The notes under the pieces were generated by a model. That model did no database searches, was not told the DNA's origin, and worked only from the letters and a program-made list of their open reading frames with translations. From Clostridia bacterium (GTDB lineage: Bacteria > Bacillota > Clostridia > Oscillospirales > CAG-272): a stretch of 64,000 bases of DNA. This document shows positions 44,293 to 53,612 of the stretch, piece by piece; the first letter of the stretch is position 1, and the number at the start of each line of letters is the position of its first letter. The stretch spans positions 1-64,000 of the forward strand of contig JAFSSP010000001.1 of NCBI GenBank assembly GCA_017450945.1, read 5' to 3'. The position numbers were made by a program, and so were the translations under genes.

Positions 44293-45177
44293 ATGAAAGG
44301 CATCATTCTTGCCGGCGGAGCAGGAACCAGACTTTATCCCTTGACGCTCGTGACGTCAAAACAACTTTTGCCGGTTTACGACAAGCCGATGGTCTACTAT
44401 CCGCTGTCGACCCTTATGCTGGCCGGGATCCGCGACATCCTGCTGATTTCGACCCCGCAGGATCTGCCCAACTTTGAGCGTCTGCTCGGCGACGGCAGTC
44501 AGTTCGGCATCTCGCTCTCCTATGCCGTGCAACCCTCTCCCGACGGACTTGCCCAAGCATTTCTCATCGGGGAAGAGTTCATCGGCGACGAGCCCTGCGC
44601 CCTCGTTTTGGGCGACAACATTTTCTACGGCAACGGATTCGGCGCGCACTTAAGAGCGGCGGCCGCAAACGCCGAGGCGGGCAAGGCAACTATTTTCGGT
44701 TACTATGTCAACGATCCCGAGCGTTTCGGCATCATGGAAATCGACGAGAATGAAAACATTCTCTCGGTTGAGGAAAAGCCAAAAAATCCCAAGAGCAACT
44801 ACTGCATCACGGGCCTTTATTTCTACCCCGCGGGCGTGGCCAAAAAAGCAAAAGAGGTCAAGCCTTCGGCGCGTGGGGAGCTCGAAATCACCACACTCAA
44901 CGATATGTATCTGAAGGACGGCGACCTCAAAGGCGTCCTGCTCGGCCGCGGCTTTGCCTGGCTGGATACCGGAACCATGGACAGCCTTGCAGCGGCAACC
45001 GATTTTGTCCGCATGGTGCAAACGCGTCAGGGCGTGGAAATTTCCGCCCCCGAAGAAATCGCTTTCCACAACGGCTGGACAACGAAAGAAGAACTCCTTG
45101 CCGCCGCCAAGCACTACGGCAAGTCCCCTTACGGCGAGCATCTTCGCAACGTGGCAAACGGCAAACTGATCTATTGA
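44293..45177 (+). CDS. rmlA: Glucose-1-phosphate thymidylyltransferase
   Basis: Makes dTDP-glucose from glucose-1-phosphate and dTTP, the first step of dTDP-deoxysugar synthesis. The 294-aa protein has the signature [51 protein letters not shown] and [14 protein letters not shown] 44293 follows AAAGGAG; a 10-codon longer frame lacks support. rmlC and rmlB follow directly. It is also the intact relative against which the C-terminal half of the regulator at 15907 can be compared. Confidence 0.97.
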   Translation: MKGIILAGGAGTRLYPLTLVTSKQLLPVYDKPMVYYPLSTLMLAGIRDILLISTPQDLPNFERLLGDGSQFGISLSYAVQPSPDGLAQAFLIGEEFIGDEPCALVLGDNIFYGNGFGAHLRAAAANAEAGKATIFGYYVNDPERFGIMEIDENENILSVEEKPKNPKSNYCITGLYFYPAGVAKKAKEVKPSARGELEITTLNDMYLKDGDLKGVLLGRGFAWLDTGTMDSLAAATDFVRMVQTRQGVEISAPEEIAFHNGWTTKEELLAAAKHYGKSPYGEHLRNVANGKLIY

Positions 45178-45186
45178 GGCATTGAC

Positions 45187-45738
45187 ATGAGCAATTTTAC
45201 CTTCCAAAAAACCGAGATCGAGGGCGTCTATATCATCGACGTCAAGACCTATGGCGACCATCGCGGCTACTTTATGGAAACCTATAAAGAACCCGATTTT
45301 GTCGAAGCCGGCATTGCCTGCCGGTTTGTCCAGGACAATCAATCGGCTTCCCGCCGCGGCGTTTTGCGCGGCCTGCACTTTCAAAAGACGCATCCGCAAT
45401 CCAAGCTCGTCCGGGTACTCAAGGGCGAGGTCTTTGACGTCGCGGTCGACCTGCGCGGCGGCAGCAAAACCTACGGCAAATGGGTCGGTGTGCGCCTGTC
45501 CGAAGAAAATCACCGCCAGTTCTTCATTCCGCGCGGCTTTGCACACGGATTTTTAGTCCTTTCGGACTACGCCGAGTTCGCCTACAAGTGCGACGACGTC
45601 TACCACCCCGAAGACGAGGGCGGAATTCTTTGGAACGATCCCGACGTCGGCATCGTTTGGCCGGACGCGGGCGAGGTTCTGCTCAGCGAAAAGGATCTGA
45701 AAAACCCAACGCTGAAAGAAAGCAAATTTACATTTTGA
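45187..45738 (+). CDS. rmlC: dTDP-4-dehydrorhamnose 3,5-epimerase
   Basis: Epimerises dTDP-4-keto-6-deoxyglucose at C3 and C5 on the route to dTDP-L-rhamnose or related L-sugars. The 183-aa cupin has YFMETYKEPDF, the substrate loop DNQSASRRGVLRGLHFQ (catalytic His), and FIPRGFAHGFLVLSD. Ten nucleotides after rmlA. Canonical length. Confidence 0.97.
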   Translation: MSNFTFQKTEIEGVYIIDVKTYGDHRGYFMETYKEPDFVEAGIACRFVQDNQSASRRGVLRGLHFQKTHPQSKLVRVLKGEVFDVAVDLRGGSKTYGKWVGVRLSEENHRQFFIPRGFAHGFLVLSDYAEFAYKCDDVYHPEDEGGILWNDPDVGIVWPDAGEVLLSEKDLKNPTLKESKFTF

Positions 45739-45753
45739 TATTGGGAGGCAATT

Positions 45754-46773
45754 ATGACGATCATCGTTACCGGCGGCGCCGGATTCATCGGCTCCAACTT
45801 CATTTTCCATATGCTCAAAGCACATCCCGACTACCGCATGATCTGTCTGGATAAACTCACCTACGCGGGCAACCTCTCCACGCTGAAAAGCGTGCTGGAC
45901 AAGCCGAATTTCCGCTTTGTCAAACTCGATATCTGCGACCGCGCGGGCGTTTACAAGCTCTTTGAAGAAGAGCACCCCGACTACGTCGTCAACTTTGCGG
46001 CAGAGAGTCACGTCGACCGCTCGATCGAAGATCCCGGCGTCTTCCTGCAAACCAACATCATCGGCACCGGCGTGCTGATGGATGCCTGCCGCAAGTACGG
46101 CATCACAAGATACCATCAAGTTTCCACCGACGAAGTCTACGGCGACCTGCCGCTGGATCGCCCCGACCTCTTCTTTACCGAAGAGACGCCGATCCACACG
46201 TCGAGCCCCTATTCTTCGTCTAAAGCGGGCGCGGATCTCTTGGTGCTTGCCTACCACCGCACCTTCGGGTTGCCGGTAACCATCAGCCGTTGCTCGAACA
46301 ACTACGGCCCCTACCATTTCCCGGAAAAACTCATTCCGCTCATGATCGCAAACGCGCTTTACGATAAGCCGCTCCCGGTCTACGGCGAAGGGCTCAACGT
46401 CCGCGACTGGCTCTACGTCGAGGATCACTGCCGCGCCATCGATCTCATCCTGCACAAGGGCAGAGTCGGCGAGGTTTATAACGTCGGCGGCCACAACGAA
46501 ATGAAGAACATCGATATCGTCAAGCTCATCTGCAAAGAGCTCGGCAAACCCGAAAGCCTCATCACCTACGTCACCGACCGCAAGGGACATGACCTGCGAT
46601 ATGCCATTGACCCCACCAAAATTCACAACGAACTCGGCTGGCTGCCCGAAACCAAGTTTGCCGACGGTATCAAGAAGACCATCAAATGGTATCTTGAGAA
46701 CCGCGACTGGTGGGAAGAGATCATCTCGGGCGACTACCAGAACTACTACCAGAAAATGTACGGCAACCGTTGA
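45754..46773 (+). CDS. rmlB: dTDP-glucose 4,6-dehydratase
   Basis: Oxidises and dehydrates dTDP-glucose to dTDP-4-keto-6-deoxyglucose. The 339-aa extended SDR has VTGGAGFIGSNFIFHML, AESHVDRSIEDPGVFLQTNI, STDEVYGDLP, YSSSKAGADLLVLAYHRTFGLP (YxxxK) and SNNYGPYHFPEKLIPLMI. A GGGAGG site precedes the ATG. No rmlD (the final reductase) follows; the ABC exporter comes next. Confidence 0.97.
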   Translation: MTIIVTGGAGFIGSNFIFHMLKAHPDYRMICLDKLTYAGNLSTLKSVLDKPNFRFVKLDICDRAGVYKLFEEEHPDYVVNFAAESHVDRSIEDPGVFLQTNIIGTGVLMDACRKYGITRYHQVSTDEVYGDLPLDRPDLFFTEETPIHTSSPYSSSKAGADLLVLAYHRTFGLPVTISRCSNNYGPYHFPEKLIPLMIANALYDKPLPVYGEGLNVRDWLYVEDHCRAIDLILHKGRVGEVYNVGGHNEMKNIDIVKLICKELGKPESLITYVTDRKGHDLRYAIDPTKIHNELGWLPETKFADGIKKTIKWYLENRDWWEEIISGDYQNYYQKMYGNR

Positions 46774-46802
46774 ACGATATACAAAAGGAGCATTTTACCA
46801 TC

Positions 46803-47648
46803 ATGGAAAAACAATGGACTGCGGTCATCAAGCCAAAGAAAAAGCTGCTTGACCTGAATCTGAAAGAAACTTTCAAATACCGCGATCTCATCTGGCTCTT
46901 CGTGGTCAGAAACATCAAAACGCGCTATAAACAGACCGTTTTGGGTCCGCTTTGGTTCGTTATCCAGCCGCTGATGTCCTCGGTGATCCACACTTTGGTG
47001 TTCGGCACCATCGCAGGGCTCTCGACCGACGGCGTACCGCAATTTCTCTTTTATCTCATCGGTTCTGTGACCTGGGCGCTCTTCTCCGGGTGCTTGACCG
47101 GCAACTCAAACACCTTTGTCGGAAACGCACACGTCTTCGGAAAAGTCTATTTCCCGCGCTTGACTTCGCCGATTTCGACCGCCATCACACAAATGTTCAA
47201 TTTTGTGATCCAGTTTGCCATCTATCTTGTGATGTCGCTCATCTTCTTCTTAAAAGGCGAAGTTTTCCAAATCACCTGGGTGGCGGCACTGCTTCCTTTG
47301 CTTGTGATTCAGCTCTCCCTGCTTGGCACGGGACTCGGTATCATCATTTCGTCGCTCACGACCAAGTACCGCGACCTGCAAGTGCTGGTCGGCTTTGGCG
47401 TGCAGCTCTTTATGTATGTCTCGCCCGTCGTTTACAGTGCAAACGAGCTTCTCGGCAGAAAACTCTATATTGCCTTTATGCTCAATCCGGTCTCTCCGGT
47501 CATTGAACTCTTCCGTTATGGTTGGCTCGGCGCAGGCTCCACACCCTGGATGTATTGGGGCATCAGCTGGGTCACCACCGTCGTCATCTTCCTGCTCGGC
47601 GTCGTGATGTTCAACCGCGTCGAAAAGAACTTTATGGATACCGTCTAA
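46803..47648 (+). CDS. wzm: Polysaccharide ABC exporter permease (Wzm-like)
   Basis: The membrane half of an ABC-2 type exporter that moves a completed lipid-linked polysaccharide across the membrane. The 281-aa protein has an N-terminal cytoplasmic helix, then FVVRNIKTRYKQTVLGPLWFVIQPL, the ABC-2 family signature, and about six membrane spans. The start at ATG 46803 follows AAAGGAG; a 31-codon longer frame overlaps rmlB. The ATPase partner follows after 10 nt. Confidence 0.93.
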   Translation: MEKQWTAVIKPKKKLLDLNLKETFKYRDLIWLFVVRNIKTRYKQTVLGPLWFVIQPLMSSVIHTLVFGTIAGLSTDGVPQFLFYLIGSVTWALFSGCLTGNSNTFVGNAHVFGKVYFPRLTSPISTAITQMFNFVIQFAIYLVMSLIFFLKGEVFQITWVAALLPLLVIQLSLLGTGLGIIISSLTTKYRDLQVLVGFGVQLFMYVSPVVYSANELLGRKLYIAFMLNPVSPVIELFRYGWLGAGSTPWMYWGISWVTTVVIFLLGVVMFNRVEKNFMDTV

Positions 47649-47658
47649 GGAGAATGCC

Positions 47659-48939
47659 ATGAGAAGCGAACAAGATATTGCCATTCAAATTACAAACCTC
47701 AAAAAGATGTACCGCCTCGGCACCATCGGCGGCGGCACCCTGCAGGGGGACATTCAATCCTGGTGGGCACGCGTCCGCGGCAAAGAGGACCCCAACTCCA
47801 AAATCGGCTCAAAAGCCTATAAAAAGAACGAATCCTTCATGGCGCTCGACGGCATCGACCTGACCGTTTACAAGGGCGAACGCCTCGGCATCATCGGGCA
47901 CAACGGCGCAGGGAAATCCACGCTGCTCAAACTGCTCTCCCGCGTCACCGGCCCCACCGAGGGCGAGATCAAAATCGACGGACGCATCTCCTCGATGCTC
48001 GAGGTCGGCACCGGCTTCAACGGTGAACTGACCGGCCGCGAGAACATCTATCTCAACGGCGCCATCCTCGGCATGACCAAGGCTGAGATCGATAGAAAAA
48101 TCGATCAGATCATCGACTTCTCGGAGGTTCGCCAATTCATCGACACGCCTGTCAAGCGCTACTCTTCGGGTATGTATGTTAAACTCGCGTTTGCCGTCGC
48201 GTCCCACCTCGATTCCGAAATCCTCATTATGGACGAAGTCCTCGCCGTCGGCGATATGGCCTTCCAGAAGAAGTGCCTCGACAAAATGAGCCAGGTCTCC
48301 CAGGACGAAGGCCGCACCATCCTCTACGTCTCGCACAACATGAACACGATCCGCCAACTCTGCGACCGCTGTATCGTCATGGATCATGGGAAGATCATCT
48401 ATAACGGAGAGGTGGAGGAGGCAATTGAGATATATCTGGGCTTAATTGAAATCAGCAAGCAGATCATTGATCTAACCCACACGCAAAGAACAAAGCGCTG
48501 TTCGGAAGGAATCAAACTCCAAAGCATTGAACTGGCGTCTCACGACAAGTGGCAGTTTGCGGTTGGCGAGAAAATACAGTTTAAGCTTACTTTGAAATCT
48601 ACAAAGGCTTTACAAAACATCGGCTTTAGGATGCGGGTATCTTGTGCAGACAACACATCGGTGTCCATGTTGCTAGCTCCCAAGCTTATTACCTGTGAAG
48701 AGAATCAACAGCTTTCAGTTGCTTTGGAAGCTGATATTTCTCAACTCGCTCCCGGAAAGTACTATCTGACCCCATCGCTTTATGAAACTACGGATGTTGG
48801 GACACAAGATTTTTACGATCACATGAACAATGCGGTCATAATAGAAATCCTTGCAACGGAAAACTTTAACGAAAACATGGAATGGGAATCCAGATGGTGG
48901 GGAAATATTATGCTTCCTCCGCTGAAAAAAGTCGATTAA
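47659..48939 (+). CDS. wzt: Polysaccharide ABC exporter ATPase with C-terminal glycan-binding domain (Wzt-like)
   Basis: Residues 1 to about 250 are the ATPase: Walker A GHNGAGKST (residues 80-88), signature YSSGMYVKLAFAVAS (about 168), Walker B ILIMDEVLAVGD and the switch His in LYVSHNM. Residues about 255-426 form a beta-sandwich like the Wzt C-terminal domain that recognises the end of the exported glycan. At about 48420 the base composition drops from roughly 58% GC (48241-48300) to about 45% (48601-48660) and 40% (48841-48900), so the recognition domain seems to have a different origin from the ATPase. Confidence 0.93.
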   Translation: MRSEQDIAIQITNLKKMYRLGTIGGGTLQGDIQSWWARVRGKEDPNSKIGSKAYKKNESFMALDGIDLTVYKGERLGIIGHNGAGKSTLLKLLSRVTGPTEGEIKIDGRISSMLEVGTGFNGELTGRENIYLNGAILGMTKAEIDRKIDQIIDFSEVRQFIDTPVKRYSSGMYVKLAFAVASHLDSEILIMDEVLAVGDMAFQKKCLDKMSQVSQDEGRTILYVSHNMNTIRQLCDRCIVMDHGKIIYNGEVEEAIEIYLGLIEISKQIIDLTHTQRTKRCSEGIKLQSIELASHDKWQFAVGEKIQFKLTLKSTKALQNIGFRMRVSCADNTSVSMLLAPKLITCEENQQLSVALEADISQLAPGKYYLTPSLYETTDVGTQDFYDHMNNAVIIEILATENFNENMEWESRWWGNIMLPPLKKVD

Positions 48940-48971
48940 AGTTTTTTTACACAGAAAGAATTGGAGTCGCT

Positions 48972-50192
48972 ATGGTTATATTTCGCAAAGCAAAAAGTGG
49001 CGTAATCTTGCTTTTTTCCTGTGCAAAAAAGGTTTTTAACGCAATCCTCTCTGCGATAAAAGCGACAGGACTCGCGATAAAGTGTTTTTTTACATTGCAC
49101 AAAAAAACAGATGCGCTACCCGATTTTGATTCTTCAAAAGAAAAATTTGATGCATTCCTGCCGGATTCTGGCGGATTGGATGTCAACTTTGGTTTTGTCA
49201 ACAAAACCCCGACGTTAGACCTCTCGATCATTATTGCATCCTACAACGCAGAGAACTACATCAAAGAATGCCTTGATTCGGTTTTGAGTCAAGCCACCCA
49301 GTATAAGCTAGAGGTCGTTTTGGTGAACGACGGCTCTACCGATCGCACCAAAGAAATTGTTTCCGGGTATTCCGACGAACGCATTCGCTATTATGAGCAA
49401 AAAAACGCGGGGCAATCTGCCGCGCGGAATTTTGCCATTCGGAACTCCCGCGGCTCTTACATCATGATCCTCGATAGCGACGATCTGCTTTGCCCGGGAA
49501 GTATTGAACATCTGATGAACCTTGCCGTCAAAACGCAAAGCGATATTGTGGAGGGCGGCATCTCCAGGTTTTATCAAACGTTTGAATTCCAACCGCAAAA
49601 AAAGCTTCGCATAAAAACGCTGTGCGGCAAGAAAAAAACAAATTATATTTTGAAAAGCTTTGGATATTCTTGGGCAAAAGTTTATAAAAGAGAGCTTTGG
49701 AACCAGGTGCGCTATCCCGTCGGCTATATTTTTGAAGACGTCATTTCAAAGTTCGTTCTTCGACGAATCGCAAACAGCGTGACCCTTACAAACCAAGAGG
49801 TTTACGCTTATCGATGGAATCCAGCCTCCACTTCCCACGGCGGGAACCAAAAGAAAAAGCTGGACTCGCTTTTGGTCTTTCCGAGAATCGTTACCATTTG
49901 CGACCAAAACAGAGTCCCAAAAGATAAGCTGTTTTATCTGCTCTCGCTCAATCACATCGGACTTTTGAATTATATCACAACAAGATTCCTTGATGATCAA
50001 ATGCGACGCGTCTGTTTTGTTGTGATGAGACAGCAGTTGTTGGCAGTGCAACCGCAAAAGCAATACGGCTTGCCCTTTTGGTTTGCCCTTTTGAACCGTG
50101 CGATTCTGACCGGAAATTACGATGCTTGGGAATTGATCGCTGGAACGATTCAAAAATATCACCTGTTGAAAAAATATCGGGAGATCAATTAA
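48972..50192 (+). CDS. GT2 glycosyltransferase with hydrophobic N-terminal extension
   Basis: A 406-aa family 2 enzyme. Residues 1-50 are hydrophobic/basic and may associate with the membrane; the catalytic part starts near residue 75 with DLSIIIASYNAENYIKECLDSVL, then LVNDGSTDRTKEI and NAGQSAARNFAIRNSRGSYIMILDSDDLL. ATG 48972 is chosen over the longer frame from 48882, which overlaps wzt. The gene is clearly AT-richer than rmlB or fnlA and belongs to the AT-rich segment 48420-51390. Confidence 0.88.
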   Translation: MVIFRKAKSGVILLFSCAKKVFNAILSAIKATGLAIKCFFTLHKKTDALPDFDSSKEKFDAFLPDSGGLDVNFGFVNKTPTLDLSIIIASYNAENYIKECLDSVLSQATQYKLEVVLVNDGSTDRTKEIVSGYSDERIRYYEQKNAGQSAARNFAIRNSRGSYIMILDSDDLLCPGSIEHLMNLAVKTQSDIVEGGISRFYQTFEFQPQKKLRIKTLCGKKKTNYILKSFGYSWAKVYKRELWNQVRYPVGYIFEDVISKFVLRRIANSVTLTNQEVYAYRWNPASTSHGGNQKKKLDSLLVFPRIVTICDQNRVPKDKLFYLLSLNHIGLLNYITTRFLDDQMRRVCFVVMRQQLLAVQPQKQYGLPFWFALLNRAILTGNYDAWELIAGTIQKYHLLKKYREIN

Positions 50193-50210
50193 ATCTATTT
50201 GGAGAATTTT

Positions 50211-51383
50211 ATGAACTATCTATTGTTCGGTCATGCCGGAAGTGCAAACCACGGTTGTGAAGCAATCGTGAGAAGCACCCTGAAAATCCTGGGCAACAAC
50301 CAGTATTATTTGCAGAGCAAGCATTGGGAGGAAGACTTAAATTTCGAGTTGGACGAGCTCGTAACACCGGTTTTTCTCAATGAAAAAGAAGTACGAAAAA
50401 ACTCTCCTGCAGATCTCTTTTTCCGCGCAAAAGCCAGACTGGGAAAGCTCGGCTATGATGAGCTGATTCTGAAGAGGGTATATAAGCAAGCTTTGATAAA
50501 GGATTCGATCGCGCTCTCTGTCGGTGGCGATAATTACTGTTACACGGGAATCATAAACGAGTTGCGAGCCGCAATAAAGGCTTTGCAAACAAAAGAAATC
50601 CCCACCGTTCTTTGGGGATGTTCTGTCGATCGTTCTCATCTGGATGAGAGAACGATTGAAGATCTGAAAAGCTATCGGTTAATTACCGCACGCGAAAGTG
50701 AAACAATTGAAACGCTGCGATCCATTGGGATAGAAGAAACCGTTGTCCCCTGCACCGATCCTGCTTTTACGTTGGAAAAGCAAGAAGTTGGGTCGGCAAA
50801 CGCTTTTTTTGAAGATGGGGAGGTCATTGGAATCAATGTCAGCGATTTCATGAAATATTACAACGCATACCCCGACGCCACCTTTTTGAACTTCAAAAAC
50901 CTTATCGACTATATTTTGAAAGAAACGCACTACAAAATTGCCCTGATCCCTCACGTCCGCCAGCCAAACAACGACGACCTGGTTGCCTCAAGGCTCCTTT
51001 CCAAACAATTTTTGTCGGATCGGATTTGGGTCGTTGACGGTGATTTGAACTGCATGGAACTCAAATATATCATTTCAAAATGCACTTTATTTGTCGGTTG
51101 CAGAACACACTCTACCATTGCCGCTTATTCAACCTGCGTACCCACACTTGTGGTCGGATATTCGGTAAAAGCACGAGGAATTTGCAAAGACATTTTCGGG
51201 CGAACCGAAAATCTGCTTACCGACGCAAGAACGTTTCAAAGTGATCACGATTTGACCAACCTGTTTTTGTCTTTTCGGGAGGAGGCTCCCGATCTGAAAA
51301 AAAGATTGATTGATTTTATGCCAATTTACATTCAAAACGCCTATCCGGCCGGAGAGGCTGTCAAAAACTTGAGAACAAATTGA
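50211..51383 (+). CDS. Polysaccharide pyruvyl transferase family protein
   Basis: A 390-aa member of PF04230, which attaches pyruvyl ketals from phosphoenolpyruvate to glycan sugars. LLFGHAGSANHGCEAIVRSTLKIL, the central SVGGDNYCY, LIPHVRQPNNDDLVASRLL and FVGCRTHSTIAAYSTCVPTLVVGYSVKARGI are the family blocks. ATG 50211 follows GGAGAATT; a TTG at 50199 is less likely. It lies in the AT-rich segment shared with the preceding GT2 and the wzt C-terminus, suggesting these moved together. Confidence 0.92.
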   Translation: MNYLLFGHAGSANHGCEAIVRSTLKILGNNQYYLQSKHWEEDLNFELDELVTPVFLNEKEVRKNSPADLFFRAKARLGKLGYDELILKRVYKQALIKDSIALSVGGDNYCYTGIINELRAAIKALQTKEIPTVLWGCSVDRSHLDERTIEDLKSYRLITARESETIETLRSIGIEETVVPCTDPAFTLEKQEVGSANAFFEDGEVIGINVSDFMKYYNAYPDATFLNFKNLIDYILKETHYKIALIPHVRQPNNDDLVASRLLSKQFLSDRIWVVDGDLNCMELKYIISKCTLFVGCRTHSTIAAYSTCVPTLVVGYSVKARGICKDIFGRTENLLTDARTFQSDHDLTNLFLSFREEAPDLKKRLIDFMPIYIQNAYPAGEAVKNLRTN

Positions 51384-51402
51384 GAAAAAGGAGCTTCCCA
51401 CC

Positions 51403-52443
51403 ATGTCACTTTTCAAAAACAAAACGCTCATGATCACCGGCGGGACCGGGTCTTTCGGCAATGCCGTCCTCAACCGCTTCCTGCGTACCGACATCGGAGA
51501 AATCCGCATCTTCTCGCGCGATGAGAAAAAACAGGACGATATGCGCCACGAGTATCAGGCAAAAATGCCCGACGTGGCGGACAAGATCAAATTCTACATC
51601 GGCGACGTGCGCAACCTCGAGTCGGTCAGGGGCGCTATGCACGGGGTGGACTACATCTTCCACGCCGCCGCGCTCAAGCAGGTGCCTTCCTGCGAGTTCT
51701 TCCCGATGGAAGCCGTCCGCACCAACGTCATCGGCACCGACAACGTGCTGACCGCCGCCATCGAAGCCGGCGTCGAGTCGGTCATCTGCCTGTCCACCGA
51801 CAAAGCGGCCTACCCGATCAACGCCATGGGCATCACCAAGGCCATCGAGGAAAAGGTCGCTGTGGCAAAGTCGCGTCAATCCGGCAAGACCAAGATCTGC
51901 TGCACGCGGTACGGCAACGTCATGTGCTCGCGCGGTTCGGTCATTCCGCTCTGGATCGACCAGATCAGAGCCGGCAACCCGATCACCATCACCGATCCCA
52001 ACATGACGCGTTTCATCATGTCGCTCGAAGAAGCGGTCGATCTCGTCCTCTTTGCCTTTGAGCACGGCGAAAACGGAGATCTGCTCATTCAGAAAGCCCC
52101 GGCTTGCACCATCGGTACGCAGGCAGAGGCGGTTTGCGAGCTCTTTGGCGGCAAAAAAGAGGATATCAAGGTCATCGGCATTCGCCACGGCGAAAAAATG
52201 TACGAGACGCTGCTCACCAACGAGGAATGCGCCAAGGCGGTCGACATGGGCAACTTCTATCGCGTCCCGGCCGATAACCGCGGCCTCAACTATGACAAAT
52301 ACTTCAAAGAGGGCGACGAGACGCGCAACACCCTCACCGAGTTCAATTCCAACAACACGAGACTTTTGAACGTCGAAGAAACCAAGGCAAAGATCGCATC
52401 TCTTGCATACATTCAGGAAGAACTGAAAAAGGTGGGAAAATAA
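51403..52443 (+). CDS. fnlA: UDP-GlcNAc 4,6-dehydratase/5-epimerase (FnlA/CapE type)
   Basis: Starts UDP-L-FucNAc synthesis from UDP-GlcNAc. The 346-aa extended SDR has ITGGTGSFGNAVLNRFL, FSRDEKKQDDMRHEYQ, ALKQVPSCEFFPMEAVRTNV and LSTDKAAYPINAMGITK. At the usual catalytic Tyr position of YxxxK there is Met (MGITK), a feature known from the CapE subgroup. It opens the block fnlA-fnlC-fnlB and marks the return to higher GC after the AT-rich segment. Confidence 0.94.
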   Translation: MSLFKNKTLMITGGTGSFGNAVLNRFLRTDIGEIRIFSRDEKKQDDMRHEYQAKMPDVADKIKFYIGDVRNLESVRGAMHGVDYIFHAAALKQVPSCEFFPMEAVRTNVIGTDNVLTAAIEAGVESVICLSTDKAAYPINAMGITKAIEEKVAVAKSRQSGKTKICCTRYGNVMCSRGSVIPLWIDQIRAGNPITITDPNMTRFIMSLEEAVDLVLFAFEHGENGDLLIQKAPACTIGTQAEAVCELFGGKKEDIKVIGIRHGEKMYETLLTNEECAKAVDMGNFYRVPADNRGLNYDKYFKEGDETRNTLTEFNSNNTRLLNVEETKAKIASLAYIQEELKKVGK

Positions 52444-53612
52444 TGTATAACTGTCATTGGCAAGAAAACGGCAAACTGAAATTGCTCATCATCGTCGGCA
52501 CGCGCCCCGAGATCATCCGTCTTGCGGCTGTCATCAAACGCTGCCGCGAGTATTTCGACACGGTCGTCGCGCACACCGGACAGAACTACGACAAAAATCT
52601 CAACGACGTGTTCTGGAGCGATTTTGATTTGGGCGGTCCCGACGTCTATCTCAATGTCGTTGGGGAAAACCTGGGGCAGACCTGCGGCAACGTGCTGGCA
52701 AGGTCTTATGAACTCATGACCGAGATCAAACCCGACGCGCTCCTCGTGCTGGGAGATACCAACTCCTGCCTCTCTGCCATCTCGGCAAAAAGACTACACA
52801 TTCCGGTCTTCCACATGGAAGCCGGCAACCGTTGCAAGGACGAGTGCCTGCCCGAGGAAACGAACCGCCGCATCGTCGACGTGATCTCGGACGTCAATCT
52901 CCCTTATTCTGAACCCGCGCGTAGATATCTCTGCGAGATGGGCTTCCCGAAAGAGCGGATCTACAAGACCGGCTCTCCGATGGCCGAAGTCCTTTCAGGC
53001 AACCTCGAAAAGATCAAAGCGAGCGACGTTCTGTCCCGCCTCGGACTCAAAAAGGATCACTACATTCTGCTCTCGGCGCACAGGGAAGAAAACCTTGACA
53101 CCGAAAAAAATTTTAAGTCCTTGTTCTCGGCCATCAACGCGCTGGCGGAAAAGTACGATATGCCGATCCTTTATTCCTGCCATCCGCGCTCAAAAAAGAA
53201 GCTCGACGCGTCGGGCTTTGTCCTCGATCCCCGCGTGCGTGTGAATGAGCCGCTCGGATTTAACGACTACAACAACCTGCAAATGAACGCGCTTTGCGTC
53301 GTGTCCGATTCGGGTACGCTCCCCGAGGAGAGCTCTTATTATCTTTCCATCGGACAGCCGATCGCCGCGGTCTGCATCCGCACTTCGACCGAGCGCCCCG
53401 AGGCCATGGAATCCGGCAACTTCATCCTGGCCGGCATCACCGAAAAAGAGCTCTTACAGGCAACCGACATGGCCATCGCCATGAAGCGCGAAGGCATTTT
53501 TGGAAAACCCTGCCCGGACTATACCGACGAGTGCGTTTCGATGAAGGTCGTCCGGATCATTCAGTCCTACGTTTCCATCGTTGACCGCATGGTCTGGAGA
53601 AAGGAACTCTGA
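52443..53612 (+). CDS. fnlC: UDP-N-acetyl-sugar 2-epimerase (FnlC/CapG, WecB-like)
   Basis: Last step to UDP-L-FucNAc: C2 epimerisation of the UDP-sugar made by FnlA and FnlB. The 389-aa GT-B-like non-hydrolysing epimerase has LLIIVGTRPEIIRLAAVI, HTGQNYDKNLND, LGDTNSCLSAISAKRLHIPVFHMEAGNR and DSGTLPEESSYY. The first Glu/His residues of the active site (HMEAG) are intact. Overlaps fnlA by 1 nt and abuts fnlB. Confidence 0.94.
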   Translation: MYNCHWQENGKLKLLIIVGTRPEIIRLAAVIKRCREYFDTVVAHTGQNYDKNLNDVFWSDFDLGGPDVYLNVVGENLGQTCGNVLARSYELMTEIKPDALLVLGDTNSCLSAISAKRLHIPVFHMEAGNRCKDECLPEETNRRIVDVISDVNLPYSEPARRYLCEMGFPKERIYKTGSPMAEVLSGNLEKIKASDVLSRLGLKKDHYILLSAHREENLDTEKNFKSLFSAINALAEKYDMPILYSCHPRSKKKLDASGFVLDPRVRVNEPLGFNDYNNLQMNALCVVSDSGTLPEESSYYLSIGQPIAAVCIRTSTERPEAMESGNFILAGITEKELLQATDMAIAMKREGIFGKPCPDYTDECVSMKVVRIIQSYVSIVDRMVWRKEL

